DNA from: Piscicola geometra
Taxonomy: Eukaryota; Annelida; Clitellata; Hirudinida; Piscicolidae
Length of the DNA: 64,000 nucleotides
Reading direction: 5' to 3'
NCBI GenBank assembly: GCA_943735955.1
Contig: CALSEQ010000043.1
Span: 315,001-379,000 of the forward strand
Position 1 is the stretch's first letter; each line of letters opens with the position of its first letter. A program made the position numbers and the translations under genes. Of this stretch, positions 23,238 through 37,500 are shown piece after piece. The notes under the pieces were generated by a model. The model was not told where the DNA came from, did not search any database, and saw only the letters and a program-made list of their open reading frames with translations.

Positions 23238-23832
23238 GGGATTTTTCCTACGAGAACTCTGGGGCTTTTCAGAAAATTTGTTTGTTGAACACCTCAGTAT
23301 AGGATCAGAGAAGAGCTTAAGAGCCCGTCGAAACTCTGTGAGTGAGCGGATCCAAACGGTCCGGCACCCAAAAAGTCAAACCGGCAATGGCCGCAAGGTT
23401 CTTTGCTCAGTACTTCGAGGATACCGGACAAAGTGGAACAGACCTTGCTCTATGTCAACCCGGGCTAAAACCCCACAGGCTTGCATAGAGTGTAGGATCG
23501 GTCACTTCCCCTGGATGCCTATGATAGGCCGCTGATCCTTACTCCCACCCACACACATGAGACAGTCCGAGGCCAATACGGCGCCAATTTTTTTACTTCT
23601 TTATCTTTACTCCCCATGCACCCCCACACCAAATCCTTTTTACCCCCTAACCAAACCTACAGGCAAATGGTTGTCCTCACTGTCTCACCCTAATCCCAAC
23701 CCCACACACATGGACAGCGCGAAAGATCCATGGAGGATACACCGAACACCCCCACTGTTGTCACACAGCGATTTGTCACTTTCTCTGAAAGTTTCATTTT
23801 GATCGATAGGTGCCTCACCACTTTGTTGATAG
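23186..23832 (+). repeat. Hybrid monomer m37 (B-type front, H-type back)
   Basis: The front (CTCACCGG, GGGGCTTTTCAG, TTTGTTTGTTGAAC) matches m40. From GGCACCCAAAAAGTCAAACC (23364 on) it matches H-type m35. The switch lies between 23286 and 23366, at the border of the 1,294-bp duplication. Confidence 0.8.
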
Positions 23833-24531
23833 CCTAGACGGCTGCTTTCTCTGTTTCCCTCACCGGAAATTTTTCCTACTCTAGAGGATTTTTCCTACGA
23901 GAACTCTGGTGCTTTTCAGAAAATTTGTTTTCTGAACACCTCAGTATAGGATCAGAGAAGAGCTTAAGAGCCCGTCGAAACTCTGTGAGTGAGCGGATCC
24001 AAACGGTCCGGCGCCCAAAAAGTTCAACCGGCAATGGCCGCAAGGTTCATTGCTCAGTACTTTGAGGATACCGGACAAAGTGGAACAGACCTTGCTGTAT
24101 GTCAACCCGGGTTAGAACCCCACAGGCTTGCATAGAGTGTAGGATCGGTCACTGCCCCTGGATGCCTATGATAGGCCGCTGATCCTTACTCCCACCCACA
24201 CACATGAGACAGTCCGAGGCCAATACGGCGCCAATTTTTTTACTTCTTTATCTTTACTCACCATGCACCCCCACACCAAATCCTTTTTACCCCCCAACCA
24301 AACCTACAGGCAAATGGTTGTCCTCACTGTCTCACCCTAATCCCAACCCCACACACATGGACAGCGCGAAAGATCCATGGAGGATACACCGAACACCCCC
24401 ACTGTTGTCACACAGCGATTTGTCACTTTCTCTGAAAGTTTCATTTTGATCGATAGGTGCCTCACTACTCTGTTGATAGCCTAGACGGCTGCTTTCTCTG
24501 TTTCCCTCACCGGAAATTTTTCCTACTCTAG
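23286..24531 (+). repeat. 1,294-bp dimer duplication, copy 2
   Basis: Begins inside hybrid m37 and runs through m38 into m39. m38 and m39 (23833, 24480) are in turn a near-identical 647-bp pair, so a dimer duplication and a monomer duplication are nested here. Confidence 0.85.
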
Positions 24532-25565
24532 AGGATTTTTCCTACGAGAACTCTGGTGCTTTTCAGAAAATTTGTTTTCTGAACACCTCAGTATAGGATC
24601 AGAGAAGAGCTTAAGAGCCCGTCGAAACTCTGTGAGTGAGCGGATCCAAACGGTCCGGCGCCCAAAAAGTTCAACCGGCAATGGCCGCAAGGTTCATTGC
24701 TCAGTACTTTGAGGATACCGGACAAAGTGGAACAGACCTTGCTGTATGTCAACCCGGGTTAGAACCCCACAGGCTTGCATAGAGTGTAGGATCGGTCACT
24801 GCCCCTGGATGCCTATGATAGGCCGCTGATCCTTACTCCCACCCACACACATGAGACAGTCCGAGGCCAATACGGCGCCAATTTTTTTACTTCTTTATCT
24901 TTACTCACCATGCACCCCCACACCAAATCCTTTTTACCCCCCAACCAAACCTACAGGCAAATGGTTGTCCTCACTGTCTCACCCTAATCCCAACCCCACA
25001 CACATGGACAGCGCGAAAGATCCATGGAGGATACACCGAACACCCCCACTGTTGTCACACAGCGATTTGTCACTTTCTCTGAAAGTTTCATTTTGATCGA
25101 TAGGTGCCTCACTACTCTGTTGATAGCCTAGACGGCTGCTTTCTCTGTTTCCCTCACCGGAAATTTTTCCTACTCTAGGGGATTTTTCCTACGAGAACTC
25201 TGGGGCTTTTCAGAAAATTTGTTTGTTGAACACCTCAGTATAGGATCAGAGAAGAGCTTAAGAGCCCGTCGAAACTCTGTGAGTGAGCGGATCCAAACGG
25301 TCCGGCGCCCAAAAAATTCAACCGGCAATGGCCGCAAGGTTCATTGCTCAGTACTTTGAGGATACCGGACAAAGTGGAACAGACCTTGCTCTATGTCAAC
25401 CCGGGCTAAAACCCCACAGGCTTCCATAGAGTGTAGGATCGGTCACTGCCCCTGGATGCCTATGATAGGCCGCTGATCCTTACTCCCACCCACACACATG
25501 AGACAGTCCGAGGCCGATACGGCGCCAATTTTTTTACTTCTTTATCTTTACTCACCATGCACCCT

Positions 25566-27756
25566 CACACCAAATCCTTTTTACCCCCCAACCAAACCTA
25601 CAGGCAAATGGTTGTCCTCACTGTCTCACCCTACTCCTAACCCCACACACATGGACAGCGCGAAAGATCCATGGAGGATACACCGAACACCCCCACTGTT
25701 ATCACACAGCGATTTGTCACTTTAACTGAAAGTTTCATTTCGATCGATAGGTGCCTCACCACTCTGTTGATAGCCTAGACGGCTGCTTTCTCTGTTTCCC
25801 TCACCGGAAATTTTTCCTACTCTAGGGGATTTTTCCTACGAGAACTCTGGGGCTTTTCAGAAAATTTGTTTTCTCAACACCTCAGTATAGGATCAGAGAA
25901 GAGCTTAAGAGCCCGTCGAAACTCTGTGAGTGAGCGAATCCAAACGGTCCGGCGCCCAAAAAATTCAACCGGCAATGGCCGCAAGGTTCATTGCTCAGTA
26001 CTTTGAGGATACCGGACAAAGTGGAACAGACCTTGCTCTATGTCAACCCGGGCTAAAACCCCACAGGCTTCCATAGAGTGTAGGATCGGTCACTGCCCCT
26101 GGATGCCTATGATAGGCCGCTGATCCTTACTCCCACCCACACACATCAGACAGTCCGAGGCCAATACGGCGCCAATTTTTTTACTTCTTTATCTTTACTC
26201 ACCATGCACCCCCACACCAAATCCTTTTTACCCCCCAACCAAACCTACAGGCAAATGGTTGTCCTCACTGTCTCACCCTAATCCCAACCCCACACACATG
26301 GAAAGCGCGAAAGATCCATGGAGGATACACCGAACACCCCCACTGTTGTCACACAGCGATTTGTCACTTTCTCTGAAAGTTTCATTTTGATCGATAGGTG
26401 CCTCACTACTCTGTTGATAGCCTAGACGGCTGCTTTCTCTGTTTTCCTCACCGGAAATTTTTCCTACTCTAGGGGATTTTTCCTACGAGAACTCTGGTGC
26501 TTTTCAGAAAATTTGTTTTCTGAACACCTCAGTATAGGATCAGAGAAGAGCTTAAGAGCCCGTCGAAACTCTGTGAGTGAGCGGATCCAAACGGTCCGGC
26601 GCCCAAAAAGTTCAACCGGCAATGGCCGCAAGGTTCATTGCTCAGTACTTTGAGGATACCGGACAAAGTGGAACAGACCTTGCTCTATGTCAACCCGGGC
26701 TAAAACCCCACAGGCTTCCATAGAGTGTAGGATCGGTCACTGCCCCTGGATGCCTATGATAGGCCGCTGATCCTTACTCCCACCCACACAAATGAGACAG
26801 TCCGAGGCCAATACGGCGCCAATTTTTTTACTTCTTTATCTTTACTCACCATGCACCCCCACACCAAATCCTTTTTACCCCCCAACCAAACCTACAGGCA
26901 AATGGTTGTCCTCACTGTCTCACCCTAATCCCAACCCCACACACATGGACAGCGCGAAAGATCCATGGAGGATACACCGAACACCCCCACTGTTGTCACA
27001 CAGCGATTTGTCACTTTAACTGAAAGTTTCATTTCGATCGATAGGTGCCTCACCACTCTGTTGATAGCCTAGACGGCTGCTTTCTCTGTTTCCCTCGCCG
27101 GAAATTTTCCCTACTCTAGGGGATTTTTCCTACGAGAACTCTGGTGCTTTTCAGAAAACTTGTTTTCTGAACACCTCAGTATAGGATCAGAGAAGAGCTT
27201 AAGAGCCCGTCGAAACTCTGTGAGTGAGCGGATCCAAACGGTCCGGCACCCAAAAAGTCAAACCGGCAATGGCCGCAAGGTTCTTTGCTCAGTACTTCGA
27301 GGATACCGGACAAAGTGGAACAGACCTTGCTCTATGTCAACCCGGGCTAAAACCCCACAGGCTTGCATAGAGTGTAGGATCGGTCACTTCCCCTGGATGC
27401 CTATGATAGGCCGCTGATCCTTACTCCCACCCACACACATCAGACAGTCCGAGGCCAATACGGCGCCAATTTTTTTACTTCTTTATCTTTACTCACCATG
27501 CACCCCCACACCAAATCCTTTTTACCCCCCAACCAAACCTACAGGCAAATGGTTGTCCTCACTGTCTCACCCTAATCCCAACCCCACACACATGGAAAGC
27601 GCGAAAGATCCATGGAGGATACACCGAACACCCCCACTGTTGTCACACAGCGATTTGTCACTTTCTCTGAAAGTTTCATTTTGATCGATAGGTGCCTCAC
27701 TACTCTGTTGATAGCCTAGACGGCTGCTTTCTCTGTTTCCCTCACCGGAAATTTTT
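25566..27756 (+). repeat. Long-range repeat of ~2.2 kb, copy 1 (offset 35,582 bp)
   Basis: From m40 through m43 into m44. Matches 61148-63338 with a handful of differences (copy 2 has CGGTGCCAAT, ACCCCCTAACC, GCTTGCATAG, CACAAGAGACAG and CGAAAATCTG). The shared AGCGAATCC and CTCAACACC in m41/m96 and the shared H/B hybrid m43/m98 support common descent rather than general array similarity. Confidence 0.72.
27068..27714 (+). repeat. Hybrid monomer m43 (H-type front, B-type back)
   Basis: H-type to CACTTCCCCTGG (27385), then CATCAGACAG (27439), CTCACCATGC and GGAAAGCGCG as in m41. The switch lies between about 27396 and 27441. The same hybrid reappears as m98 at 62650. Confidence 0.78.
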
Positions 27757-30700
27757 CCTACTCTAGGGGATTTTTCCTACGAGAACTCTGGTGCTTTTCA
27801 GAAAATTTGTTTTCTGAACACCTCAGTATAGGATCAGAGAAGAGCTTAAGAGCCCGTCGAAACTCTGTGAGTGAGCGGATCCAAACGGTCCGGCGCCCAA
27901 AAAGTTCAACCGGCAATGGCCGCAAGGTTCATTGCTCAGTACTTTGAGGATACCGGACAAAGTGGAACAGACCTTGCTCTATCTCAACCCGGGTTAAAAC
28001 CCCACAGGCTTCCATAGAGTGTAGGATCGGTCACTGCCCCTGGATGCCTATGATAGGCCGCTGATCCTTACTCCCACCCACACACATGAGACAGTCCGAG
28101 GCCAATACGGCGCCAATTTTTTTACTTCTTTATCTTTACTCACCATGCACCCCCACACCAAATCCTTTTTACCCCCCAACCAAACCTACAGGCAAATGGT
28201 TGTCCTCACTGTCTCACCCTAATCCCAACCCCACACACATGGACAGCGCGAAAGATCCATGGAGGATACACCGAACACCCCCACTGTTGTCACACAGCGA
28301 TTTGTCACTTTAACTGAAAGTTTCATTTCGATCGATAGGTGCCTCACCACTCTGTTGATAGCCTAGACGGCTGCTCTCTCTGTTTCCCTCGCCGGAAATT
28401 TTCCCTACTCTAGGGGATTTTTCCTACGAGAACTCTGGTGCTTTTCAGAAAACTTGTTTTCTGAACACCTCAGTATAGGATCAGAGAAGAGCTTAAGAGC
28501 CCGTCGAAACTCTGTGAGTGAGCGGATCCAAACGGTCCGGCACCCAAAATGTCAAACCGGCAATGGCCGCAAGGTTCTTTGCTCAGTACTTCGAGGATAC
28601 CGGACAAAGTGGAACAGACCTTGCTCTATGTCAACCCGGGCTAAAACCCCACAGGCTTGCATAGAGTGTAGGATCGGTCACTTCCCCTGGATGCCTATGA
28701 TAGGCCGCTGATCCTTACTCCCACCCACACACATGAGACAGTCCGAGGCCAATACGGCGCCAATTTTTTTACTTCTTTATCTTTACTCCCCATGCACCCC
28801 CACACCAAATCCTTTTTACCCCCTAACCAAACCTACAGGCAAATGGTTGTCCTCACTGTCTCACCCTAATCCCAACCCCACACACATGGACAGCGCGAAA
28901 GATCCATGGAGGATACACCGAACACCCCCACTGTTGTCACACAGCTATTTGTCACTTTCTCTGAAAGTTTCATTTTGATCGATAGGTGCCTCACCACTTT
29001 GTTGATAGCCTAGACGGCTGCTTTCTCTGTTTCCCTCACCGGAAATTTTTCCTACTCTAGGGGATTTTTCCTACAAGAACTCTGGGGCTTTTCAGAAAAT
29101 TTGTTTGTTGAACACCTCAGTATAGGATCAGAGAAGAGCTTAAGAGCCCGTCGAAACTCTGTGAGTGAGCGGATCCAAACGGTCCGGCGCCCAAAAAATT
29201 CAACCGGCAATGGCCGCAAGGTTCATTGCTCAGTACTTTGAGGATACCGGACAAAGTGGAACAGACCTTGCTCTATGTCAACCCGGGCTAAAACCCCACA
29301 GGCTTCCATAGAGTGTAGGATCGGTCACTGCCCCTGGATGCCTATGATAGGCCGCTGATCCTTACTCCCACCCACACACATGAGACAGTCCGAGGCCGAT
29401 ACGGCGCCAATTTTTTTACTTCTTTATCTTTACTCACCATGCACCCCCACACCAAATCCTTTTTACCCCCCAACCAAACCTACAGGCAAATGGTTGTCCT
29501 CACTGTCTCACCCTACTCCTAACCCCACACACATGGACAGCGCGAAAGATCCATGGAGGATACACCGAACACCCCCACTGTTATCACACAGCGATTTGTC
29601 ACTTTAACTGAAAGTTTCATTTCGATCGATAGGTGCCTCACCACTCTGTTGATAGCCTAGACGGCTGCTTTCTCTGTTTCCCTCACCGGAAATTTTTCCT
29701 ACTCTAGGGGATTTTTCCTACGAGAACTCTGGGGCTTTTCAGAAAATTTGTTTTCTCAACACCTCAGTATAGGATCAGAGAAGAGCTTAAGAGCCCGTCG
29801 AAACTCTGTGAGTGAGCGGATCCAAACGGTCCGGCGCCCAAAAAATTCATCCGGCAATGGCCGCAAGGTTCATTGCTCAGTACTTTGAGGATAACGGACA
29901 AAGTGGAACATACCTTGCTCTATGTCAACCCGGGCTAAAACCCCACAGGCTTCCATAGAGTGTAGGATCGGTCACTGCCCCTGGATGCCTATGATAGGCC
30001 GCTGATCCTTACTCCCACCCACACACATCAGACAGTCCGAGGCCAATACGGCGCCAATTTTTTTACTTCTTTATCTTTACTCACCATGCACCCCCACACC
30101 AAATCCTTTTTACCCCCCAACCAAACCTACAGGCAAATGGTTGTCCTCACTGTCTCACCCTACTCCTAACCCCACACACATGGACAGCGCGAAAGATCCA
30201 TGGAGGATACACCGAACACCCCCACTGTTATCACACAGCGATTTGTCACTTTAACTGAAAGTTTCATTTCGATCGATAGGTGCCTCACCACTCTGTTGAT
30301 AGCCTAGACGGCTGCTTTCTCTGTTTCCCTCACCGGAAATTTTTCCTACTCTAGGGGATTTTTCCTACGAGAACTCTGGGGCTTTTCAGAAAATTTGTTT
30401 TCTCAACACCTCAGTATAGGATCAGAGAAGAGCTTAAAAGCCCGTCGAAACTCTGTGAGTGAGCGGATCCAAACGGTCCGGCGCCCAAAAAGTTCAACCG
30501 GCAATGGCCGCAAGGTTCATTGCTCAGTACTTTGAGGATACCGGACAAAGTGGAACAGACCTTGCTTTATGTCAACCCGGGCTAGAACCCCACAGGCTTG
30601 CATAGAGTGTAGGATGGGTCACTGCCCCTGGATGCCTATGATAGGCCGCTGATCCTTACTCCCACCCACACACATCAGACAGTCCGAGGCCAATACGGCG

Positions 30701-31582
30701 CCATTTTTTTACTTCTTTATCTTTACTCACCATGCACCCCCACACCAAATCCTTTTTACCCCCCAACCAAACCTACAGGCAAATGGTTGTCCTCACTGTC
30801 TCACCCTAATCCCAACCCCACACACATGGAAAGCGCGAAAGATCCATGGAGGATACACCGAACACCCCCACTCTTATCACACAGCGATTTGTCACTTTAA
30901 CTGAAAGTTTCATTTCGATCGATAGGTGCCTCACCACTCTGTTGATAGCCTAGATGGCTGCTTTCTCTATTTCCCTCACCGGAAATTTTTCCTACTCTAG
31001 AGGATTTTTCCTACGAGAACTCTGGTGCTTTTCAGAAAATTTGTTTTCTGAACACCTCAGTATAGGATCAGAGAAGTGCTTAAGAGCCCGTCGAAACTCT
31101 GTGAGTGAGCGGATCCAAACGGTTCGGCGCCCAAAAAGTTCAACCGGCAATGGCCGCAAGGTTCATTGCTCAGTACTTTGAGGATACCGGACAAAGTGGA
31201 ACAGACCTTGCTTTATGTCAACCCGGGCTAGAACCCCACAGGCTTGCATAGTGTGTAGGATCGGTCACTGCCCCTGGATGCCTATGATAGGCCGCTGATC
31301 CTTACTCCCACCCACACACATGAGACAGTCCGAGGCCAATACGGCGCCAATTTTTTTACTTCTTTATCTTTACTCACCATGCACCCCCACACCAAATCCT
31401 TTTTACCCCCCAACCAAACCTACAGGCAAATGGTTGTCCTCACTGTCTCACCCTAATCCCAACCCCACACACATGGACAGCGCGAAAGATCCATGGAGGA
31501 TACACCGAAAACCCCCACTGTTGTCACACAGCGATTTGTCACTTTCTCTGAAAGTTTCATTTTGATCGATAGGTGCCTCACT

Positions 31583-34500
31583 ACTCTGTTGATAGCCTAG
31601 ACGGCTGCTTTCTCTGTTTCCCTCACCGGAAATTTTTCCTACTCTAGTGGATTTTTCCTACGAGAACTCTGGGGCTTTTCAGAAAATTTGTTTTCTGAAC
31701 ACCTCAGTATAGGATCAGAGAAGTGCTTAAGAGCCCGTCGAACCTCTGTGAGTGAGCGGATCCAAACGGTTCGGCGCCCAAAAAGTTCAACCGGCAATGG
31801 CCGCAAGGTTCATTGCTCAGTACTTTGAGGATACCGGACAAAGTGGAATAGACCTTGCTTTATGTCAACCCGGGCTAGAACCCCACAGGCTTGCATAGAG
31901 TGTAGGATCGGTCACTGCCCCTGGATGCCTAAGATAGGCCGCTGATCCTTACTCCCATTCACACACATGAGACAGTCCGAGACCAATACGGCGCCCATTT
32001 TTTTACTTCTTTATCTTTACTCACCATGCACCCCCACACCAAATCCTTTTTACCCCCCAACCAAACCTACAGGCAAATGGTTGTCCTCACTGTCTCACCC
32101 TACTCCCAACCCCACACACATGGACAGCGCGAAAGATCCATGGAGGATACACCGAACACCCCCACTCTTATCACACAGCGATTTGTCACTTTAACTGAAA
32201 GTTTCATTTCGATCGATAGGTGCCTCACCACTCTGTTGATAGCCTAGACGGCTGCTTTCTCTATTTCCCTCATCGGAAATTTTTCCTACTCTAGAGGATT
32301 TTTCCTACGAGAACTCTGGTGCTTTTCAGAAAATTTGTTTTCTGAACACCTCAGTATAGGATCAGAGAAGTGCTTAAGAGCCCGTCGAACCTCTGTGAGT
32401 GAGCGGATCCAAACGGTTCGGCGCCCAAAAAGTTCAACCGGCAATGGCCGCAAGGTTCATTGCTCAGTACTTTGAGGATACCGGACAAAGTGGAACAGAC
32501 CTTGCTTTATGTCAACCCGGGCTAGAACCCCACAGGCTTGCTTAGTGTGTAGGATCGGTCACTGCCCCTGGATGCCTATGATAGGCCGCTGATCCTTACT
32601 CCCACCCACACACATGAGACAGTCCGAGGCCAATACGGCGCCAATTTTTTTACTTCTTTATCTTTACTCACCATGCACCCCCACACCAAATCCTTTTTAC
32701 CCCCCAACCAGACCTACAGGCAAATGGTTGTCCTCACTGTCTCACCCTACTCCCAACCCCACACACATGGACAGCGCGAAAGATCCATGGAGGATACACG
32801 AACACCCCCACTCTTATCACACAGCGATTTGTCACTTTAACTGAAAGTTTCATTTCGATCAATAGGTGTCTCACCACTCTGTTGATAGCCTAGACGGCTG
32901 CTTTCTCTGTTTCCCTCGCCGGAAATTTTCCCTACTCTAGGGGATTTTTCCTACGAGAACTCTGGTGCTTTTCAGAAAATTTGTTTTCTGAACACCTCAG
33001 TATAGGATCAGAGAAGAGCTTAAGAGCCCGTCGAAACTCTGTGAGTGAGCGGATCCAAACGGTCCGGCACCCAAAAAGTCAAACCGGCAATGGCCGCAAG
33101 GTTCTTTGCTCAGTACTTCGAGGATACCGGACAAAGTGGAACAGACCTTGCTCTATGTCAACCCGGGCTAAAACCCCACAGGCTTGCATAGAGTGTAGGA
33201 TCGGTCACTGCCCCTGGATGCCTATGATAGGCCGCTGATCCTTACTCCCACCCACACACATGAGACACTCCGAGGCCAACACGGCGCCAATTTTTTTACT
33301 TCTTTATCTTTATTCCCCATGCACCCCCACACCAAATCCTTTTTACCCCCCAACCAAACCCACAGGCAAATGGTTGTCCTCACTGTCTCACCCTAATCCC
33401 AACCCCACACACATGGACAGCGCGAAAGATCCATGGAGGATACACCGAACACCCCCACTGTTGTCACACAGCGATTTGTCACTTTCTCCGAAAGTTTCAT
33501 TTTGATCGATAGGTGCCTCACCACTCTGTTGAAAGCCTAGACGGCTGCTTTCTCTGTTTCCCTCACCGGAAATTTTTCCTACTCTAGAGGATTTTTCCTA
33601 CGAGAACTCTGGTGCTTTTCAGAAAATTTGTTTTCTGAACACCTCAGTATAGGATCAGAGAAGAGCTTAAGAGCCCGTCGAAACTCTGTGAGTGAGCGGA
33701 TCCAAACGGTCCGGCGCCCAAAAAGTCTAACCGGCAATGGCCGGAAGGTTCTTTGCTCAGTACTTCGAGGATACCGGACAAAGTGGAACAGACCTTGCTC
33801 TATGTCAACCCGGGCTAGAACCCCACAGGCTTGCATAGAGTGTAGGATCGGTCACTGCCCCTGGATGCCTATGATAGGCCGCTGATCCTTACTCCCACCC
33901 ACACACCTGAGACAGTCCGAGGCCGATACGGCGCCAATTTTTTTACTTCTTTATCTTTACTCACCATGCACCCCCACACCAAATCCTTTTTACCCCCCAA
34001 CCAAACCTACAGGCAAATGGTTGTCCTCACTGTCTCACCCTACTCCCAACCCCACACACATGGACAGCGCGAAAGATCCATGGAGGATACACCGAACACC
34101 CCCACTCTTATCACACAGCGATTTGTCACTTTAACTGAAAGTTTCATTTCGATCAATAGGTGTCTCACCACTCTGTTGATAGCCTAGACGGCTGCTTTCT
34201 CTGTTTCCCTCGCCGGAAATTTTCCCTACTCTAGGGGATTTTTCCTACGAGAACTCTGGTGCTTTTCAGAAAATTTGTTTTCTGAACACCTCAGTATAGG
34301 ATCAGAGAAGAGCTTAAGAGCCCGTCGAAACTCTGTGAGTGAGCGGATCCAAACGGTCCGGGGCCCAAAAAATTCAACCGGCAATGGCCGCAAGGTTCCT
34401 TGCTCAGTACTTTGAGGATACCGGACAAAGTGGAACAGACCTTGCTCTATGTCAACCCGGGCTAAAACCCCACAGGCTTCCATAGAGTGTAGGATCGGTC

Positions 34501-37500
34501 ACTGCCCCTGGATGCCTAAGATAGGCCGCTGATCCTTACTCCCATTCACACACATGAGACAGTCCGAGACCAATACGGCGCCAATTTTTTTACTTCTTTA
34601 TCTTTACTCACCATGCACCCCCACACCAAATCCTTTTTACCCCCCAACCAAACCTACAGGCAAATGGTTGTCCTCACTGTCTCACCCTACTCCCAACCCC
34701 ACACACATGGACAGCGCGAAAGATCCATGGAGGTTACACCGAACACCCCCACTCTTATCACACAGCGATTTGTCACTTTAACTGAAAGTTTCATTTCGAT
34801 CGATAGGTGCCTCACCACTCTGTTGATAGCCTAGACGGCTGCTTTCTCTATTTCCCTCACCGGAAATTTTTCCTACTCTAGAGGATTTTTCCTACGAGAA
34901 CTCTGGTGCTTTTCAGAAAATTTGTTTTCTGAACACCTCAGTATAGGATCAGAGAAGTGCTTAAGAGCCCGTCGAACCTCTGTGAGTGAGCGGATCCAAA
35001 CGGTTCGGCGCCCAAAAAGTTCAACCGGCAATGGCCGCAAGGTTCATTGCTCAGTACTTTGAGGATACCGGACAAAGTGGAACAGACCTTGCTTTATGTC
35101 AACCCGGGCTAGAACCCCACAGGCTTGCTTAGTGTGTAGGATCGGTCACTGCCCCTGGATGCCTATGATAGGCCGCTGATCCTTACTCCCACCCACACAC
35201 ATGAGACAGTCCGAGGCCAATACGGCGCCAATTTTTTTACTTCATTATCTTTACTCACCATGCACCCCCACACCAAATCCTTTTTACCCCCCAACCAAAC
35301 CTACAGGCAAATGGTTGTCCTCACTGTCTCATCCTACTCCCAACCCCACACACATGGACAGCGCGAAAGATCCATGGAGGATACACCGAACACCCCCACT
35401 CTTATCACACAGCGATTTGTCACTTTAACTGAAAGTTTCATTTCGATCAATAGGTGTCTCACCACTCTGTTGATAGCCTAGACGGCTGCTTTCTCTGTTT
35501 CCCTCGCCGGAAATTTTCCCTACTCTAGGGGATTTTTCCTACGAGAACTCTGGTGCTTTTCAGAAAATTTGTTTTCTGAACACCTCAGTATAGGATCAGA
35601 GAAGAGCTTAAGAGCCCGTCGAAACTCTGTGAGTGAGCGGATCCAAACGGTCCGGCACCCAAAAAGTCAAACCGGCAATGGCCGCAAGGTTCTTTGCTCA
35701 GTACTTCGAGGATACCGGACAAAGTGGAACAGACCTTGCTCTATGTCAACCCGGGCTAAAACCCCACAGGCTTGCATAGAGTGTAGGATCGGTCACTGCC
35801 CCTGGATGCCTATGATAGGCCGCTGATCCTTACTCCCACCCACACACATGAGACAGTCCGAGGCCAACACGGCGCCAATTTTTTTACTTCTTTATCTTTA
35901 CTCCCCATGCACCCCCACACCAAATCCTTTTTACCCCCCAACCAAACCCACAGGCAAATGGTTGTCCTCACTGTCTCACCCTAATCCCAACCCCACACAC
36001 ATGGACAGCGCGAAAGATCCATGGAGGATACACCGAACACCCCCACTGTTGTCACACAGCGATTTGTCACTTTCTCCGAAAGTTTCATTTTGATCGATAG
36101 GTGCCTCACCACTCTGTTGATAGCCTAGACGGCTGCTTTCTCTGTTTCCCTCACCGGAAATTTTTCCTACTCTAGAGGATTTTTCCTACGAGAACTCTGG
36201 TGCTTTTCAGAAAATTTGTTTTCTGAACACCTCAGTATAGGATCAGAGAAGAGCTTAAGAGCCCGTCGAAACTCTGTGAGTGAGCGGATCCAAACGTTCC
36301 GGCGCCCAAAAAGTCTAACCGGCAATGGCCGCAAGGTTCTTTGCTCAGTACTTCGAGGATACCGGACAAAGTGGAACAGACCTTGCTCTATGTCAACCCG
36401 GGCTAGAACCCCACAGGCTTGCATAGAGTGTAGGATCGGTCACTGCCCCTGGATGCCTATGATAGGCCGCTGATCCTTACTCCCACCCACACACCTGAGA
36501 CAGTCCGAGGCCGATACGGCGCCAATTTTTTTACTTCTTTATCTTTACTCACCATGCACCCCCACACCAAATCCTTTTTACCCCCCAACCAAACCTACAG
36601 GCAAATGGTTGTCCTCACTGTCTCACCCTACTCCCAACCCCACACACATGGACAGCGCGAAAGATCCATGGAGGATACACCGAACACCCCCACTGTTATC
36701 ACACAGCGATTTGTCACTTTAACTGAAAGTTTCATTTCGATCGATAGGTGCCTCACCACTCTGTTGATAGCCTAGACGGCTGCTTTCTCTGTTTCCCTCG
36801 CCGGAAATTTTCCCTACTCTAGGGGATTTTTCCTACGAGAACTCTGGTGCTTTTCAGAAAATTTGTTTTCTGAACACCTCAGTATAGGATCAGAGAAGAG
36901 CTTAAGAGCCCGTCGAAACTCTGTGAGTGAGCGGATCCAAACGGTCCGGCACCCAAAAAGTCAAACCGGCAATGGCTGCAAGGTTCTTTGCTCAGTACTT
37001 CGAGGATACCGGACAAAGTGGAACAGACCTTGCTCTATGTCAACCCGGGCTAAAACCCCACAGGCTTGCATAGAGTGTAGGATCGGTCACTGCCCCTGGA
37101 TGCCTATGATAGGCCGCTGATCCTTACTCCCACCCACACACATGAGACAGTCCGAGGCCAACACGGCGCCAATTTTTTTACTTCTTTATCTTTACTCCCC
37201 ATGCACCCCCACACCAAATCCTTTTTACCCCCCAACCAAACCCACAGGCAAATGGTTGTCCTCACTGTCTCACCCTAATCCCAACCCCACACACATGGAC
37301 AGCGCGAAAGATCCATGGAGGATACACCGAACACCCCCACTGTTGTCACACAGCGATTTGTCACTTTCTCCGAAAGTTTCATTTTGATCGATAGGTGCCT
37401 CACCACTCTGTTGATAGCCTAGACGGCTGCTTTCTCTGTTTCCCTCACCGGAAATTTTTCCTACTCTAGAGGATTTTTCCTACGAGAACTCTGGTGCTTT

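Larger units (their letters stand above)
24532..31582 (+). repeat. B/H-type mosaic block, m39 (most) to m49
   Basis: Starts 25127, 25774, 26421, 27068, 27715, 28362, 29009, 29656, 30303 and 30949, all 647 bp except 30303 (646). An ordered motif recurs: a unit with CATCAGACAG and GGAAAGCGCG (25774), then a unit with GGTGCTT and TTAACTG (26421), then an H-type unit (27068). The same order appears at 18660-20600, 20601-22538, 41947-43887, 55533-57473 and 61356-63296. Toward 30949 the GTGCTTAAGAG and GGTTCGGCG changes appear, leading into the next block. Confidence 0.78.
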
